Assembly: GCA_002695185.1 (NCBI GenBank)
Contig: NZOF01000155.1
Span: 1 to 64,000, forward strand
DNA: 64,000 nt
Direction of reading: 5' to 3'
Source of the DNA: Erythrobacter sp.
GTDB taxonomy: Bacteria; Pseudomonadota; Alphaproteobacteria; Sphingomonadales; Sphingomonadaceae
Position numbers and translations under genes: made by a program. Under the pieces are notes generated by a model. It worked only from the letters and a program-made list of their open reading frames with translations, was not told where the DNA came from and did not search any database. The stretch's first letter is position 1; every line of letters starts with the position of its first letter. Of this stretch, positions 35,144 to 46,413 are shown piece by piece.

Positions 35144-36070
35144 TCAGCCTTTAACGGCAGCAGCCACTTCAGCCGCGAAGTCGGTTTCTTCCTTCTCGAT
35201 GCCTTCGCCGAGCTGGAAGCGGACGTAGTCCACCAGTTCGACCTTGGCGCCGATGTCCTTGCCGGCCTGCTCGACAACCTGTGCGATCTGCGTCTTGTTG
35301 TCGATCACGTAGACCTGGCTGAGCAGCGCATTTTCCTTGGCGTACTTGTTGACCGCGCCTTCGACCATCTTTTCCTGGACGTTTTCGGGCTTGCCGCTTT
35401 CGGCAGCCTTTTCCTTGGCGATAGCGCGCTCACGCTCGATAACTTCGGCGTCGAGGCCGTCTGCAGTCAGGGCCTGCGGGAAAGCGGCGGCGATGTGCAT
35501 GCCGAGCTTCTTGCCGAGTTCTTCGAGCTTGGCTTTGTCGCCGTCACTTTCGAGAGCGACGAGAACGCCAATCTTTCCGAGATCGGGAGCAACCGCATTG
35601 TGCATGTAAGGAACGATCACGCCGTCCTTGACCGACACGGTCTTCATGCGGCGGATCTGCTGGTTCTCACCGATCGTAGCGACATTGTCGGTGAGCTTTT
35701 CGGTTACAGTACCACCATCGGGGTAAGCAGCCGACTTGAGCGCTTCGACATCGCCACCATCGGTGGTGAGTGCAACCTGCGTAGTCTTGCGGACGAAATC
35801 CTGGAACTTGTCGTTCTTCGCAACGAAGTCGGTTTCCGAGTTCACCTCGACGGCCACGCCCTTGGTGCCTTCCACGGCAATACCGACGAGACCTTCGGCC
35901 GCGGTACGGCTCGACTTCTTCTGGGCGGTGGCGAGGCCCTTTGCGCGCAGCGCGTCGACAGCGGCTTCGATATCGCCATTGGCGGCTTCGAGCGCCTTCT
36001 TGGCATCCATCATGCCCGCGCCGGTCTTCTCGCGCAGGGCTTTTACGTCAGCAGCAGTGAATGCAGCCAT
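35144..36070 (-). CDS. tsf: Translation elongation factor Ts
   Basis: EF-Ts exchanges GDP for GTP on EF-Tu. The 308-aa protein starts with the UBA-like domain [18 protein letters not shown] and contains the core motif [12 protein letters not shown]. The C-terminal part shows [10 protein letters not shown] and the second core subdomain. Full length for the family. It follows rpsB after 119 bases and is closed by a strong terminator. Confidence 0.97.
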   Translation of the reverse strand: MAAFTAADVKALREKTGAGMMDAKKALEAANGDIEAAVDALRAKGLATAQKKSSRTAAEGLVGIAVEGTKGVAVEVNSETDFVAKNDKFQDFVRKTTQVALTTDGGDVEALKSAAYPDGGTVTEKLTDNVATIGENQQIRRMKTVSVKDGVIVPYMHNAVAPDLGKIGVLVALESDGDKAKLEELGKKLGMHIAAAFPQALTADGLDAEVIERERAIAKEKAAESGKPENVQEKMVEGAVNKYAKENALLSQVYVIDNKTQIAQVVEQAGKDIGAKVELVDYVRFQLGEGIEKEETDFAAEVAAAVKG

Positions 36071-36189
36071 GGTAATTTCCTTCTTGGGTGTTTCAATGCA
36101 ATCGCACCGGGCCTGCTGGTATCAGCGGCCCGGCGCGTATCTCGCTTATGTGACGGGAGCATTGCGCCCCCGCCGACCGGGAATGGGCC

Positions 36190-36939
36190 TTAGGCCGCAG
36201 CTTCCTCCGGCGGATTTTCCATCGCGCCGACATCACGGCCACTGTCCGTCACGCCTTCGCCCTTGCCGCTGCGAGCTGCTTCGGCAACCGCATCGCAATA
36301 CAGCTTGATGGCGCGGGCAGCGTCGTCATTGCCCGGGATCGGGAAAGCGATGCCGTTCGGATCGACATTGGTGTCGAGCACTGCAACCACCGGAATACCA
36401 AGCACGTTGGCCTCCTTGATGGCGAGGTCTTCCTTGTTGGCGTCGATCACGAACATGATGTCCGGAATGCCGCCCATGTCGCGGATACCGCCAAGCGAAA
36501 GTTCCAGCTTGTCACGCTCACGCGTCAGCTGAAGGATTTCCTTCTTGGTCAGGCCCGACATTTCGCCCGAAAGCTGCTCGTCGAGCGTCTTGAGGCGCTT
36601 GATCGACTGCGAGATGGTCTTCCAGTTGGTGAGCATGCCGCCCAGCCAGCGGTGGTTGACGAAGTGCTGGCCCGAAGCAAGCGCTGCTTCGCGGATCGGG
36701 TCCTGCGCCTGGCGCTTGGTGCCGACGAACAGCACCTTGCCGCCCGAACGTGCGGTCGAGCTGATGAAGTCGAGAGCGCGCGCGAAGAGCGGCACGGACT
36801 GCGACAGATCAATGATGTGGATGCCGTTGCGCGCGCCGAAGATATACGGCTTCATGCGCGGGTTCCAACGGTGGGTCTGGTGGCCGAAGTGTGCGCCGGC
36901 CTCGATCAGTTGCTGCATGGTGACGGTAGGAGCCGCCAT
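36190..36939 (-). CDS. rpsB: 30S ribosomal protein S2
   Basis: S2 binds the 30S body late in assembly and is needed for S1 docking. The 249-aa product starts [20 protein letters not shown] and has [33 protein letters not shown] and [18 protein letters not shown] 36939 has GGAAA just upstream and matches the family start; the longer frame to 37029 does not. It opens the rpsB-tsf unit, and its promoter must lie in the 36940-37290 region. Confidence 0.97.
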   Translation of the reverse strand: MAAPTVTMQQLIEAGAHFGHQTHRWNPRMKPYIFGARNGIHIIDLSQSVPLFARALDFISSTARSGGKVLFVGTKRQAQDPIREAALASGQHFVNHRWLGGMLTNWKTISQSIKRLKTLDEQLSGEMSGLTKKEILQLTRERDKLELSLGGIRDMGGIPDIMFVIDANKEDLAIKEANVLGIPVVAVLDTNVDPNGIAFPIPGNDDAARAIKLYCDAVAEAARSGKGEGVTDSGRDVGAMENPPEEAAA

Positions 36940-37292
36940 GGTCATTTCCTTTCCGGTTGTACCTCTGGAAGACTGGAACCCGTAATGCGGAGTATCCCGC
37001 GATCGGGCACCGGTATGAGCGCCTTCCATGTGGATTTGCCTGCCATATGAACAGCCCGAGCGGCCGATTCATTGACGGACGGCGCGTCGCATAGCGACCT
37101 ATCGCCGAGAAATCCAGACTCATTTGAACGCAAAAAAGAAACAGGCAGCGTCGAATTCCCTTGACAGAAGAGAACAAAAAGAGAACATTGCCCTTATCGC
37201 CGGAACGAGCGGCTGGATTTGGGGGTTTTCCCCACGAGTTACCCCGCCTGTCAACAGCCTTGTGCACAGGCAGCGGGAAGGAGATATTTGAT
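36940..37292. other. Intergenic region upstream of rpsB
   Basis: This 353-base gap lies between the divergent rpsB and a small plus-strand gene, so it must hold both promoters. It contains TTGACA at about 37161 on the plus strand and an imperfect hairpin with arms CCCGC/GCGGG near 37242-37277. I cannot fix a -10 box for either gene with confidence. Confidence 0.45.
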
Positions 37293-37532
37293 ATGGTTTC
37301 TGGTCTTCTCATCACCTTGTTCGCCCTGGCTACTGTGGCGACAGCTTTCGTTCTCACGGATACTGGACTACGCTGGTGCTCAGCTTTCAAACTTCTGCGC
37401 CACCGGATGAAGCAAGGATATGCAGGCGCCGGCATGGGGCAGCGCCCGGCCGTTTTGACCAGTGCAAATGGCTTCGGGCGGCAGGCCCGCCCCTGCCCCG
37501 TTATTGGGCAGGTGACACGGCGCGCCGCCTGA
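37293..37532 (+). CDS. Small membrane-anchored hypothetical protein
   Basis: I do not recognise a family. The 79-aa product starts MVSGLLITLFALATVATAFVL, a membrane segment or signal anchor, followed by a basic region (FKLLRHRMKQG) and a low-complexity tail. The start is strongly supported by GGAAGGAG with good spacing before ATG 37293. It diverges from rpsB, and its last 32 bases overlap the end of pssA. The perfect ribosome site argues that it is translated. Confidence 0.6.
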   Translation: MVSGLLITLFALATVATAFVLTDTGLRWCSAFKLLRHRMKQGYAGAGMGQRPAVLTSANGFGRQARPCPVIGQVTRRAA

Positions 37533-38343
37533 TCTTCGAATAACGCATCAGCGTGAACGGAAGCAGTGCCAGATAGCCGATACCGATAACGCTGAGAGTC
37601 CACCAAGGTTCAACCAGCAATGCGGCAAACAGCAGTCCTACAAACGCCAGCAACCACAGGCGTATGCCGCGCCGGGGACGCAGGGACGTCCAGCTAGGCG
37701 TCGCCATGCTGGAAATCATCAGCAGGGCAGTTGCCAGCAGCCAGGGGCCGACGAAAATCGGCGAACGGAAAACATCCAGCCCGGTCGCCATCCAGAGATA
37801 AAACGGCATGAAGGCAAGTCCGGCGCCCATGGGCGCAGGGACGCCTGTAAGAAAGCCGAGCGATTTATGCGGCTGTTCTTCGACATCGATCTGGGCGTTG
37901 AAGCGTGCGAGGCGAAGGGCGCAGCAGATCGCTAGCGCCAGTGCGGCAAACCAACCCCAGCGAGGCTCGGACGAAAGCGACCACAGATAGATAATGATGG
38001 CAGGAGCCGTACCGAAACTGAGCGAATCGGCCAGACTGTCCAGTTCGGCGCCGAACCGCGATTGAGCTTTCAACAAACGTGCAATGCGCCCGTCCATTCC
38101 ATCTAGGATGCCGGCAACTATAATCGCCACGGCAGCCGCCGCCCATTGTTCCGAAATTGCGAAGCGTATTCCCGTCAGGCCCGAGCATAGCGCCGCGGCG
38201 GTAATCGCATTGGGCGCCATCGCGCGAAGCGAAAGCCCGCGCGACCGCCCCATGACAGGCACTTCGTCTTCAGCCGCCTTGGGGCCGAGACGCGCATTTT
38301 CTTCAGGCGCGTTGCGACGCGTAGGGTCGGACAGCAGGCTCAT
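37501..38343 (-). CDS. pssA: CDP-diacylglycerol--serine O-phosphatidyltransferase
   Basis: PssA makes phosphatidylserine from CDP-DAG and serine. The CDP-alcohol signature reads LDGMDGRIARLLKAQSRFG then LDSLADSLSFG, and the downstream SFGTAPA is typical of the membrane-bound serine-specific type. It has a hydrophilic N-terminal region of about 35 residues and then about eight hydrophobic segments (280 aa). It overlaps the psd stop by 4 bases, so the two enzymes of phosphatidylethanolamine synthesis are coupled. Confidence 0.94.
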   Translation of the reverse strand: MSLLSDPTRRNAPEENARLGPKAAEDEVPVMGRSRGLSLRAMAPNAITAAALCSGLTGIRFAISEQWAAAAVAIIVAGILDGMDGRIARLLKAQSRFGAELDSLADSLSFGTAPAIIIYLWSLSSEPRWGWFAALALAICCALRLARFNAQIDVEEQPHKSLGFLTGVPAPMGAGLAFMPFYLWMATGLDVFRSPIFVGPWLLATALLMISSMATPSWTSLRPRRGIRLWLLAFVGLLFAALLVEPWWTLSVIGIGYLALLPFTLMRYSKIRRRAVSPAQ

Positions 38344-39089
38344 TGTGAAACTCCTTCAAGCAGAGGCTGGCTGCCCACGGCGGCGATAACGGTTTCGCCT
38401 GCCACGACCTTCTGGCCGAGCATTACGTAAGATCCAGTGCCCTGCGGCAAATAGACATCGACACGGCTACCGAAACGGATCAGCCCCACCCTTTGGCCAA
38501 CGCCCAGCATGTCGCCGGGTTTCACGAAAGAAACGATCCGCCGCGCCACGATGCCGGCGATCTGGGTGAAAGCGACCTTCACCCCGTCCGATCGCTCGAT
38601 GAGGATATGCTGGCGCTCATTATCTTCGCTCGCCTTGTCGAGATCGGCATTCAGAAATTTGCCGGGGACATATACCAGCCGCCTGACGATCCCCCCAATG
38701 GGTGTCCGGTTTATATGCACATCGAATGGCGAGAGGTAGATGGACACCCGCGTTACTGCCCCGGGAGCCAAGCCTGTCTCTCCGCTGCCGTCTTCGACCA
38801 TAAGTTCATGCGGCGGCTCTACTTCCACGATCTGAACGACCGTCCCATCGGCCGGCGAAACGATGAACCGATCGTCCTGCGGAACGACGCGCTCGGGGTC
38901 GCGGAAGAACGCGAAGACCGCAATACTCAGAAAGGCTAGCGGCCAGGCAATCGTTTCCCAAGCAAACCAGGCGCACAGCAGAGAAAGGGCCAGGGTAGCG
39001 AGGCCGAACTTTCGACCTTCGGGATGGATGCGCGGCACGCCGAAATGAAGATCACCACGGCCTTTGTTGTCCTGAAGGTCGGTCGCCAT
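38340..39089 (-). CDS. psd: Phosphatidylserine decarboxylase proenzyme
   Basis: Psd decarboxylates phosphatidylserine to phosphatidylethanolamine after self-cleavage at a Gly-Ser bond that creates the pyruvoyl group. The cleavage site is in IRFGSRVDVYLP. At 249 aa it is the short (PSD-A) form: a membrane segment near the N-terminus, FRDPERVVP, SPADGTVV and SPFDVHINRTP follow. ATG 39089 has AGGGGAG upstream. pssA starts inside its stop codon (ATGA). Confidence 0.94.
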   Translation of the reverse strand: MATDLQDNKGRGDLHFGVPRIHPEGRKFGLATLALSLLCAWFAWETIAWPLAFLSIAVFAFFRDPERVVPQDDRFIVSPADGTVVQIVEVEPPHELMVEDGSGETGLAPGAVTRVSIYLSPFDVHINRTPIGGIVRRLVYVPGKFLNADLDKASEDNERQHILIERSDGVKVAFTQIAGIVARRIVSFVKPGDMLGVGQRVGLIRFGSRVDVYLPQGTGSYVMLGQKVVAGETVIAAVGSQPLLEGVSQ

Positions 39090-39188
39090 ATCCGCTCCCC
39101 TAGGCGGCAAACGGCTGTGCGACAAGCGACACGGCGAAACACCGGTCCCTTAGCAATTTCTTCACCAGCACATGGTAAACGCACGGTT

Positions 39189-40265
39189 ATGAACGCGCTG
39201 AACGACATCGCCCGCCGGTGGTGGGGAGAAATCCCGGTCTATCTCTTCGGCCTCGTATGCAGCCTTGTGTGCTTGTTTATATGGTCAACGTATGGGGTCG
39301 ATTACGATATCGATCAGTCGCTGTTCAGCTTCACGCTCTTCTATACCTGCGGAATAATCTACTTCTTCGTCGACATCTGCTGGCGTCTGTTCCGCGATCG
39401 CCCTGCCCGACCGCTTTCATGGGCCCGCCAGCGCTATTTTTCGAAGAATTCGCTGCTTCTCCTGATCGCCAGCCTCCCGGCAATCGCGCTTTGCGCCACG
39501 ATGATCCCGCTGTTTTCGAGCATGAAGTCGATGATCCCGATGTTCACCGACTACAGCTGGGACCCCACTTTTATCGCTTGGGACAGGGCGATCTTCTTCG
39601 GCACCGACCCATGGCGGGTCTTGCAGCCCATCCTCGGATACCCGGCGATCACGGCTGCGATGGCTTTCGCCTACCACGTGTGGGTCGTGTTCCTTTACCC
39701 GGGCGTCATCGTGATGGCGCTGCTCCCCTCGATCTCCAACGATCTGCGTCGCCGTTTCTTTCTCAGCTATGCACTTGCATGGTCGGTTGTCGGCGGCTTT
39801 CTGGCTACGTGCCTTGCATCGGTGGGCCCTGCCTTCGCCGAACCGCTGCTGGGTATTGATACGTTCACCGATCAAATGGATTACCTTCGAGCGGCCAACG
39901 AACAGATCCGCGTGATGACAATAGGCGTTCAGGACATGCTGATCGAACGCTTTCACGACAAAGAACGGAGCATCGGCAGTGGCATTACCGCGATGCCCTC
40001 CATGCATGTCGCGGTTTCGGTTCTCTACTGGCTCGCTGCCCGCGAAATTTCGCCAAAGGCGGGGCGATTCTTCTTCTGGTTCATGGTGCTGATCTGGCTT
40101 GGCTCGGTCCACCTCGCCTACCACTATGCGCTGGACGGTCTCGTATCACTGGTGGCGATTTACGGCATCTGGCGAACCGTGCCCATAGTTTTCCGCGCCT
40201 GGGACCGCATCCCTGCCCCGTGGCGTCAGCCCGCCTTGCGAACGAATACCGTTCCGGCTGAATAG
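39189..40265 (+). CDS. PAP2-type membrane protein resembling inositol phosphorylceramide synthase
   Basis: This 358-aa protein has about eight membrane segments and the PAP2_3/Aur1-like catalytic signature: a serine-histidine motif, MPSMHVAVS (H273), and HLAYHYALDG with the second histidine and aspartate about 40 residues later. Enzymes of this group transfer phospho-head groups onto ceramide-like lipids or dephosphorylate lipids. Sphingomonads carry sphingolipids in the outer membrane, and phospholipid genes (psd, pssA) are adjacent, so a lipid head-group role is plausible; the substrate is inferred. It diverges from psd and overlaps the KAS III end by 40 bases. Confidence 0.72.
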   Translation: MNALNDIARRWWGEIPVYLFGLVCSLVCLFIWSTYGVDYDIDQSLFSFTLFYTCGIIYFFVDICWRLFRDRPARPLSWARQRYFSKNSLLLLIASLPAIALCATMIPLFSSMKSMIPMFTDYSWDPTFIAWDRAIFFGTDPWRVLQPILGYPAITAAMAFAYHVWVVFLYPGVIVMALLPSISNDLRRRFFLSYALAWSVVGGFLATCLASVGPAFAEPLLGIDTFTDQMDYLRAANEQIRVMTIGVQDMLIERFHDKERSIGSGITAMPSMHVAVSVLYWLAAREISPKAGRFFFWFMVLIWLGSVHLAYHYALDGLVSLVAIYGIWRTVPIVFRAWDRIPAPWRQPALRTNTVPAE

Positions 40266-41368
40266 CCAGCACCAAAGCTACAGATCAGGCCCGTATCTCC
40301 GGCCTCCAAGTCACCATTATGCAAATGGAAAGCGATTATCGAGCCGGCGCTTGATGTATTGCCGTACGTGTCGAGGACGGTAGGGCTTTCGTCCTCATTG
40401 GCTTCGTGCCCAAGGACACGCTGAGCGATAAGGCGGTTCATTCCGGCATTTGCCTGATGCAACCACAGCCGACGAAGGCCTTGCGGATCGATATCCAGCC
40501 GTTCAGCCTCATCCACGATCATCTTGGCGACCATGGGAACGACTTCCTTGAAAACCTTGCGCCCTTCCTGGACGAAAAGCTTGTCCGGCCCTTCCGCATC
40601 CTCCGGATAAGCTCGGTTCAAGAAACCGAAATTGTTACGAATGTTGTTGGAGAACACAGTCTTGAGCTTGGTCCCCACAATATCCCAGTGCTGAGCCGGC
40701 GCGAGAGCGGCATCCTCAACCAGCACAGCGGTTGCGACGTCGCCGAAGATGAAATGGCTGTCGCGGTCGCGCCAGTTAAGATGGCCGCTGGTTATTTCAG
40801 GGCTGACGACGAGGACACTTTTCGCGTTACCCGACCGAATGTAATCGGCCGCCGTCTGAATACCGAAGGTGGCCGAAGAGCATGCCACATTCATGTCGAA
40901 GCCAAAGCCATCGATACCCAGTTCCTGCTGGATCTCGATTGCCATCGCTGGATAGGGGCGCTCCATGTTCGACGCAGCGCACAGCACCGCATCGACATCT
41001 TCGACTTTGCGACCCGCGTTTTCCAGCGCCTGACGTGCAGCCTTAACCCCGATCTCCGCGAGCAAAGACAATTCATCGTTGGAACGCTGCGGCCACCGCG
41101 GCGCCATGACATCCGGATCAAGTACCGGCTCTTTCGCCATGACGTGCCGGGCCTTGATGCCGCTGGCCTTCTCGATAAATTCGACGGAGCTTTCCGTCAG
41201 CGCATCCATCTGGCCAGATTCTATTGCGGCGGCATTCGTCTCGTTATGGCGGCGGACATATTCGTTGAAGCTGGCGACCAGCTCTTCATTCGAGATGCTG
41301 TCTTCCGGCGTAAACAGCCCGGTAGCCGAGATTACCGGGCGGCCCGACATCTTTGTGGTATCAGTCAT
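40226..41368 (-). CDS. Beta-ketoacyl-ACP synthase III family protein
   Basis: KAS III enzymes start fatty acid chains or condense acyl groups with ACP- or CoA-bound partners. The triad is visible: C163 in NVACSSATFG, histidine in LWLHQANAGMN and asparagine in TYGNTSSAGS. At 380 aa it is longer than E. coli FabH (about 317), with an insertion in the first half (about 40-100), which suggests a different acyl substrate. It converges on the PAP2-type gene with a 40-base overlap and follows purA on the same strand. Confidence 0.85.
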   Translation of the reverse strand: MTDTTKMSGRPVISATGLFTPEDSISNEELVASFNEYVRRHNETNAAAIESGQMDALTESSVEFIEKASGIKARHVMAKEPVLDPDVMAPRWPQRSNDELSLLAEIGVKAARQALENAGRKVEDVDAVLCAASNMERPYPAMAIEIQQELGIDGFGFDMNVACSSATFGIQTAADYIRSGNAKSVLVVSPEITSGHLNWRDRDSHFIFGDVATAVLVEDAALAPAQHWDIVGTKLKTVFSNNIRNNFGFLNRAYPEDAEGPDKLFVQEGRKVFKEVVPMVAKMIVDEAERLDIDPQGLRRLWLHQANAGMNRLIAQRVLGHEANEDESPTVLDTYGNTSSAGSIIAFHLHNGDLEAGDTGLICSFGAGYSAGTVFVRKAG

Positions 41369-41405
41369 GGTGCGTGCCTAACCCCCGCCTTTGCGGGCGG
41401 CAAGA

Positions 41406-43017
<1,612 letters not shown>

Positions 43018-44883
43018 ATGGACGGGAAAACGATGGTCGACACTATCACGCGCGATTGGGCGATGTCGGGCGCGCCCGACTTGGACGCGGATGAGGAAGT
43101 TGGCGCCCGTCATGAAAGTGCAAACCGAACTAGCGAGATCGTAGGCAAATCAGCCGCCATTGGGACACTGGCTGCGGGGCTTGCTGCTTGCGGCGGCGGA
43201 GGAACTGAAGGCTCATCGCCTGGAGGCGGCAATGCGGGTGTGCCGCCGATCGAAGTCCTCAAGCCCCAGACTGATGCCCAGGCAGCACGCTTCGCCCTGC
43301 ACGCATCGCTTTCGGTATCTCCGCAGGACATCTCCAATCTCCGGCAGAACGGTTACGAGGCATGGCTGTCCAGCCAGATGGATGCGCCTAATTCCCAGAC
43401 GGCTGCGGAATTCTTCGCTTCTCGCGGCTTCAATCGCATCGACGAAAACAATCATTATTCGCGCACCCAGCCCGCTAATTCGATGATTTGGGCACAGCTG
43501 ATGGATGGTGGCAGCGGGGTGCGCAAACGCATCGCTCTCGCTCTATCGGAATTTTTCGTTGTCTCGCTCAATTCCGTCGACAGTCTCATCTGGCGCAGTC
43601 AGGGAATGGGTGCTTACTGGGATGCGCTGAACGATCGGGTATTCGGCAATTTCCGCGACTTGCTGGAGGATATCGCTCTCAACCCTGCAATGGGTGTCTA
43701 CCTTAATACACGAGGAAACAAGAAGGCGGACGCCCGGACCGGCCGGGTACCGGATGAAAATTTCGGGCGCGAGGTCATGCAGTTGTTCTCGATCGGCCTC
43801 TATGCCCTCAACCAGGACGGCACCGAGCAACTCGATAGTTCTGGTCGGCCAATCGAAACCTACGACAATGACGATGTAACAGGCATCGCCAAGGTCTTCA
43901 CGGGATACGATCTCGATTTTTCCGAAACGACGCTGCATCCCAATCCGACGGGAGCAAATTGGCAAATACCGGAGCCGGATGTTGCCACACGGCGGATGAC
44001 TGCCGACGCCAGCAAGTGGCGCTATCCGCGCAGCGAAAGCTACCATTCGCCGGAGGAAAAGTCCTTTCTCGGGACGACCATTCCAGCTGGAACGGGCGCA
44101 ACCGAGAGCTTGGCGATCGCTCTGGATGCGCTATTCAATCACCCCAATGTCGGACCGTTCTTCGGCAAACAGATGATCCAGCGGTTGGTGACGAGCAATC
44201 CCAGTCCGGGCTACGTCGAACGGGTGGCGCGCACCTTCAATGACGATGGGACCGGAAAGCGCGGCAATCTTCGAGCCGTCTTCAAGGCTATCCTGCTCGA
44301 TGAAGAGGCTTTGTCGGACCATGGTCTGTCCGATCCCCGTTTCGGCAAGTTGCGCGAACCGATGCTGCGTTACATCCAGTGGGCACGAACCGTCGGAGTG
44401 CAGTCTGCCAGCGGCAACTGGGACATCGGCAATACCGATTCCAGTTCTAACGGTCTTGCCCAGTCGCCGCTGCGCTCCCCCTCTGTGTTCAATTTCTTTC
44501 GCCCCGGATATTTTCCAACCAATTCGCAAGCTTCGGCGAACGGGATGGTGGCCCCCGAATTCCAGCTCGTGAACGAGACAACGGTCGCTAGCTATCTCAA
44601 CTTCATGCAGCAAGTGATCCGCGGTAAAGGGTCGCGATCGAACGATGTGAAACCTGTCTATTCTGCTGAAATCGCCATTGCGCACGATCCGACGGCCCTG
44701 CTCGACCGGCTCGATCTGCTCCTGACTGGCCAGCAACTCATGGAGGCAACGCGCAGCGAAATCCTGGCGGTTATCGAGGGAATGGCCGTGACCGAGGCGA
44801 GCCCGAAGCAGGACAAGCTCAATATGATTTATATCGCCGTGATGCTCGTCATGGCGTCCTACGATTATCTGATCCAGCGCTGA
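43018..44883 (+). CDS. Exported DUF1800 family protein
   Basis: DUF1800 proteins are exported and of unknown function. The 621-aa product has an unusual 40-residue hydrophilic N-terminus and then a short hydrophobic stretch ending LAAGLAAC (C58), a lipobox-like site followed by a glycine-rich linker (GGGGTEGSSPGGG). The DUF1800 body contains LALSEFFVVSLNS, GRVPDENFGREVMQLFSIG and SPSVFNFFRPGYFP. ATG 43033 is an alternative start. It is followed after 10 bases by a DUF1501 gene, the partner usually found beside it. Confidence 0.85.
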   Translation: MDGKTMVDTITRDWAMSGAPDLDADEEVGARHESANRTSEIVGKSAAIGTLAAGLAACGGGGTEGSSPGGGNAGVPPIEVLKPQTDAQAARFALHASLSVSPQDISNLRQNGYEAWLSSQMDAPNSQTAAEFFASRGFNRIDENNHYSRTQPANSMIWAQLMDGGSGVRKRIALALSEFFVVSLNSVDSLIWRSQGMGAYWDALNDRVFGNFRDLLEDIALNPAMGVYLNTRGNKKADARTGRVPDENFGREVMQLFSIGLYALNQDGTEQLDSSGRPIETYDNDDVTGIAKVFTGYDLDFSETTLHPNPTGANWQIPEPDVATRRMTADASKWRYPRSESYHSPEEKSFLGTTIPAGTGATESLAIALDALFNHPNVGPFFGKQMIQRLVTSNPSPGYVERVARTFNDDGTGKRGNLRAVFKAILLDEEALSDHGLSDPRFGKLREPMLRYIQWARTVGVQSASGNWDIGNTDSSSNGLAQSPLRSPSVFNFFRPGYFPTNSQASANGMVAPEFQLVNETTVASYLNFMQQVIRGKGSRSNDVKPVYSAEIAIAHDPTALLDRLDLLLTGQQLMEATRSEILAVIEGMAVTEASPKQDKLNMIYIAVMLVMASYDYLIQR

Positions 44884-44893
44884 GGAGACGGGA

Positions 44894-46318
44894 ATGTTCA
44901 TCGGAAATCTGCCCGAAGTTTCGCGTCGCGCCTTTTTGCGTCGGTCGGCCCAGCTTGCATCGCTGGGTGCGGCATCCAGTTACGCGCTAGGGCTGGCGGG
45001 CATCGGCGAAGCGGCTGCCTTCGATGCGAGTGACGGCTACAAGGCGCTGGTCTGTGTCTTCCTTCTTGGCGGCAACGACCACAACAACACCATTATCCCG
45101 TTCGATCCGACCAATTATGCTCGATATCGCGAAATCCGCGGCCTCGCTTCGGATGGCACGGGAGTGGGCCTGACCCGGTCCGACCTGGCGGCGACGGTAC
45201 TTGCGCCGCCAGACGATCAGCAACTGACCGACGATCTGATCTACGCTGTTGCCCCGACCATGCCACACCTCAAGGCGCGCTTCGATGCCGGGCATATGGC
45301 ACCCTTGCTCAACGTAGGCCCTCTGATTACCCCACTGACCCGCGCGGAGTATGAAAACAGCAATCACGTGCGCTATCCGCGTCCGGCGAAGCTTTTCTCT
45401 CACAACGACCAGCAGTCGACCTGGCAATCCAGCCTTCCCGAGGGCGCACGAAGCGGCTGGGGCGGCCGAATGGCCGACCTTGCACAATCGCACAACACCA
45501 ACGCGATGTTCACCGGCATCAATGCATCGGGAAATACCGTTTTTCTGTCGGGAGAGAACTTCGCCCCTTATCAGGTCAATGGATCAGGTGCGATCAAGAT
45601 ATCCGGATATGGTGGCTCCCTCCTAGGCTCGCGCGCAGCCGGAGCAGCGTTGCAGACGATCCTGGGGCAGCACAATGGCAGCGTGCTGGCAAACGACTAT
45701 GCCCATATGACCGCGCGATCGCTACAATACGGGGAATTCGTCAACAATGCTCTGGGCAGCGTCGACCTTACTACCCAATTCGACTCCGGCAATTCGCTTG
45801 CCCGGCAACTGGAACTGGTAGCCCGGCTGATCGGAGGGCGCGGCTCGCTGGGCGTGAAAAGGCAGGTCTTCATGGTGTCGATGGGTGGTTTCGACACACA
45901 CGACGGGCTACCAGGGAAGCATCCCGGCCTGCTCGCCGCACTCGATAGCGCGCTGAATTCGTTCTATCAGGCAACAGCAGAGCTCGGCGTAGCGGACAAA
46001 GTCACGACTTTCACCGCATCCGATTTCGGGCGTACTCTGACCTCGAATGGCGATGGATCTGATCATGGTTGGGGCAGCCACCATTTCATCATCGGCGGCG
46101 CTGTCAATGGCGGGCAGTTTTACGGAACGGCTCCGCACGTCTCGGTTAATAGCGATGATCAGGTGAAACAGGGTCGCCTCCTGCCCAGCACCTCGGTGGA
46201 CGAATATTCCGCCACGCTGGCCAAATGGTTCGGCGTCAGCGCCAGTGAAATGCCATCGGTCGCTCCTAACATTGGCCGTTTTGCCGCTCCTGATCTCGGG
46301 TTTATGCAAACTACGTGA
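44894..46318 (+). CDS. DUF1501 family protein with Tat signal
   Basis: The 474-aa product starts with a twin-arginine signal, SRRAFLRRSAQLASLGAASS, so it is probably exported folded. DUF1501 belongs to the alkaline-phosphatase-like superfamily; conserved parts here include VFLLGGNDHNNT, VSMGGFDTHD, FTASDFGRTLTSNGDGSDHG and WGSHHFIIGG. The D/H residues could bind metals. The start has GAGGAG upstream. It forms an operon with the DUF1800 gene. The joint function of such pairs is not known to me. Confidence 0.88.
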   Translation: MFIGNLPEVSRRAFLRRSAQLASLGAASSYALGLAGIGEAAAFDASDGYKALVCVFLLGGNDHNNTIIPFDPTNYARYREIRGLASDGTGVGLTRSDLAATVLAPPDDQQLTDDLIYAVAPTMPHLKARFDAGHMAPLLNVGPLITPLTRAEYENSNHVRYPRPAKLFSHNDQQSTWQSSLPEGARSGWGGRMADLAQSHNTNAMFTGINASGNTVFLSGENFAPYQVNGSGAIKISGYGGSLLGSRAAGAALQTILGQHNGSVLANDYAHMTARSLQYGEFVNNALGSVDLTTQFDSGNSLARQLELVARLIGGRGSLGVKRQVFMVSMGGFDTHDGLPGKHPGLLAALDSALNSFYQATAELGVADKVTTFTASDFGRTLTSNGDGSDHGWGSHHFIIGGAVNGGQFYGTAPHVSVNSDDQVKQGRLLPSTSVDEYSATLAKWFGVSASEMPSVAPNIGRFAAPDLGFMQTT

Positions 46319-46413
46319 TGATCTGCGCACCGGTCGGCGCAAATCCGGCACGAGCGGAAACTGTCTTCGGAAACTTCAGGCCCCTTCTCCATTGATCGGG
46401 CAAAGGAGTTATT

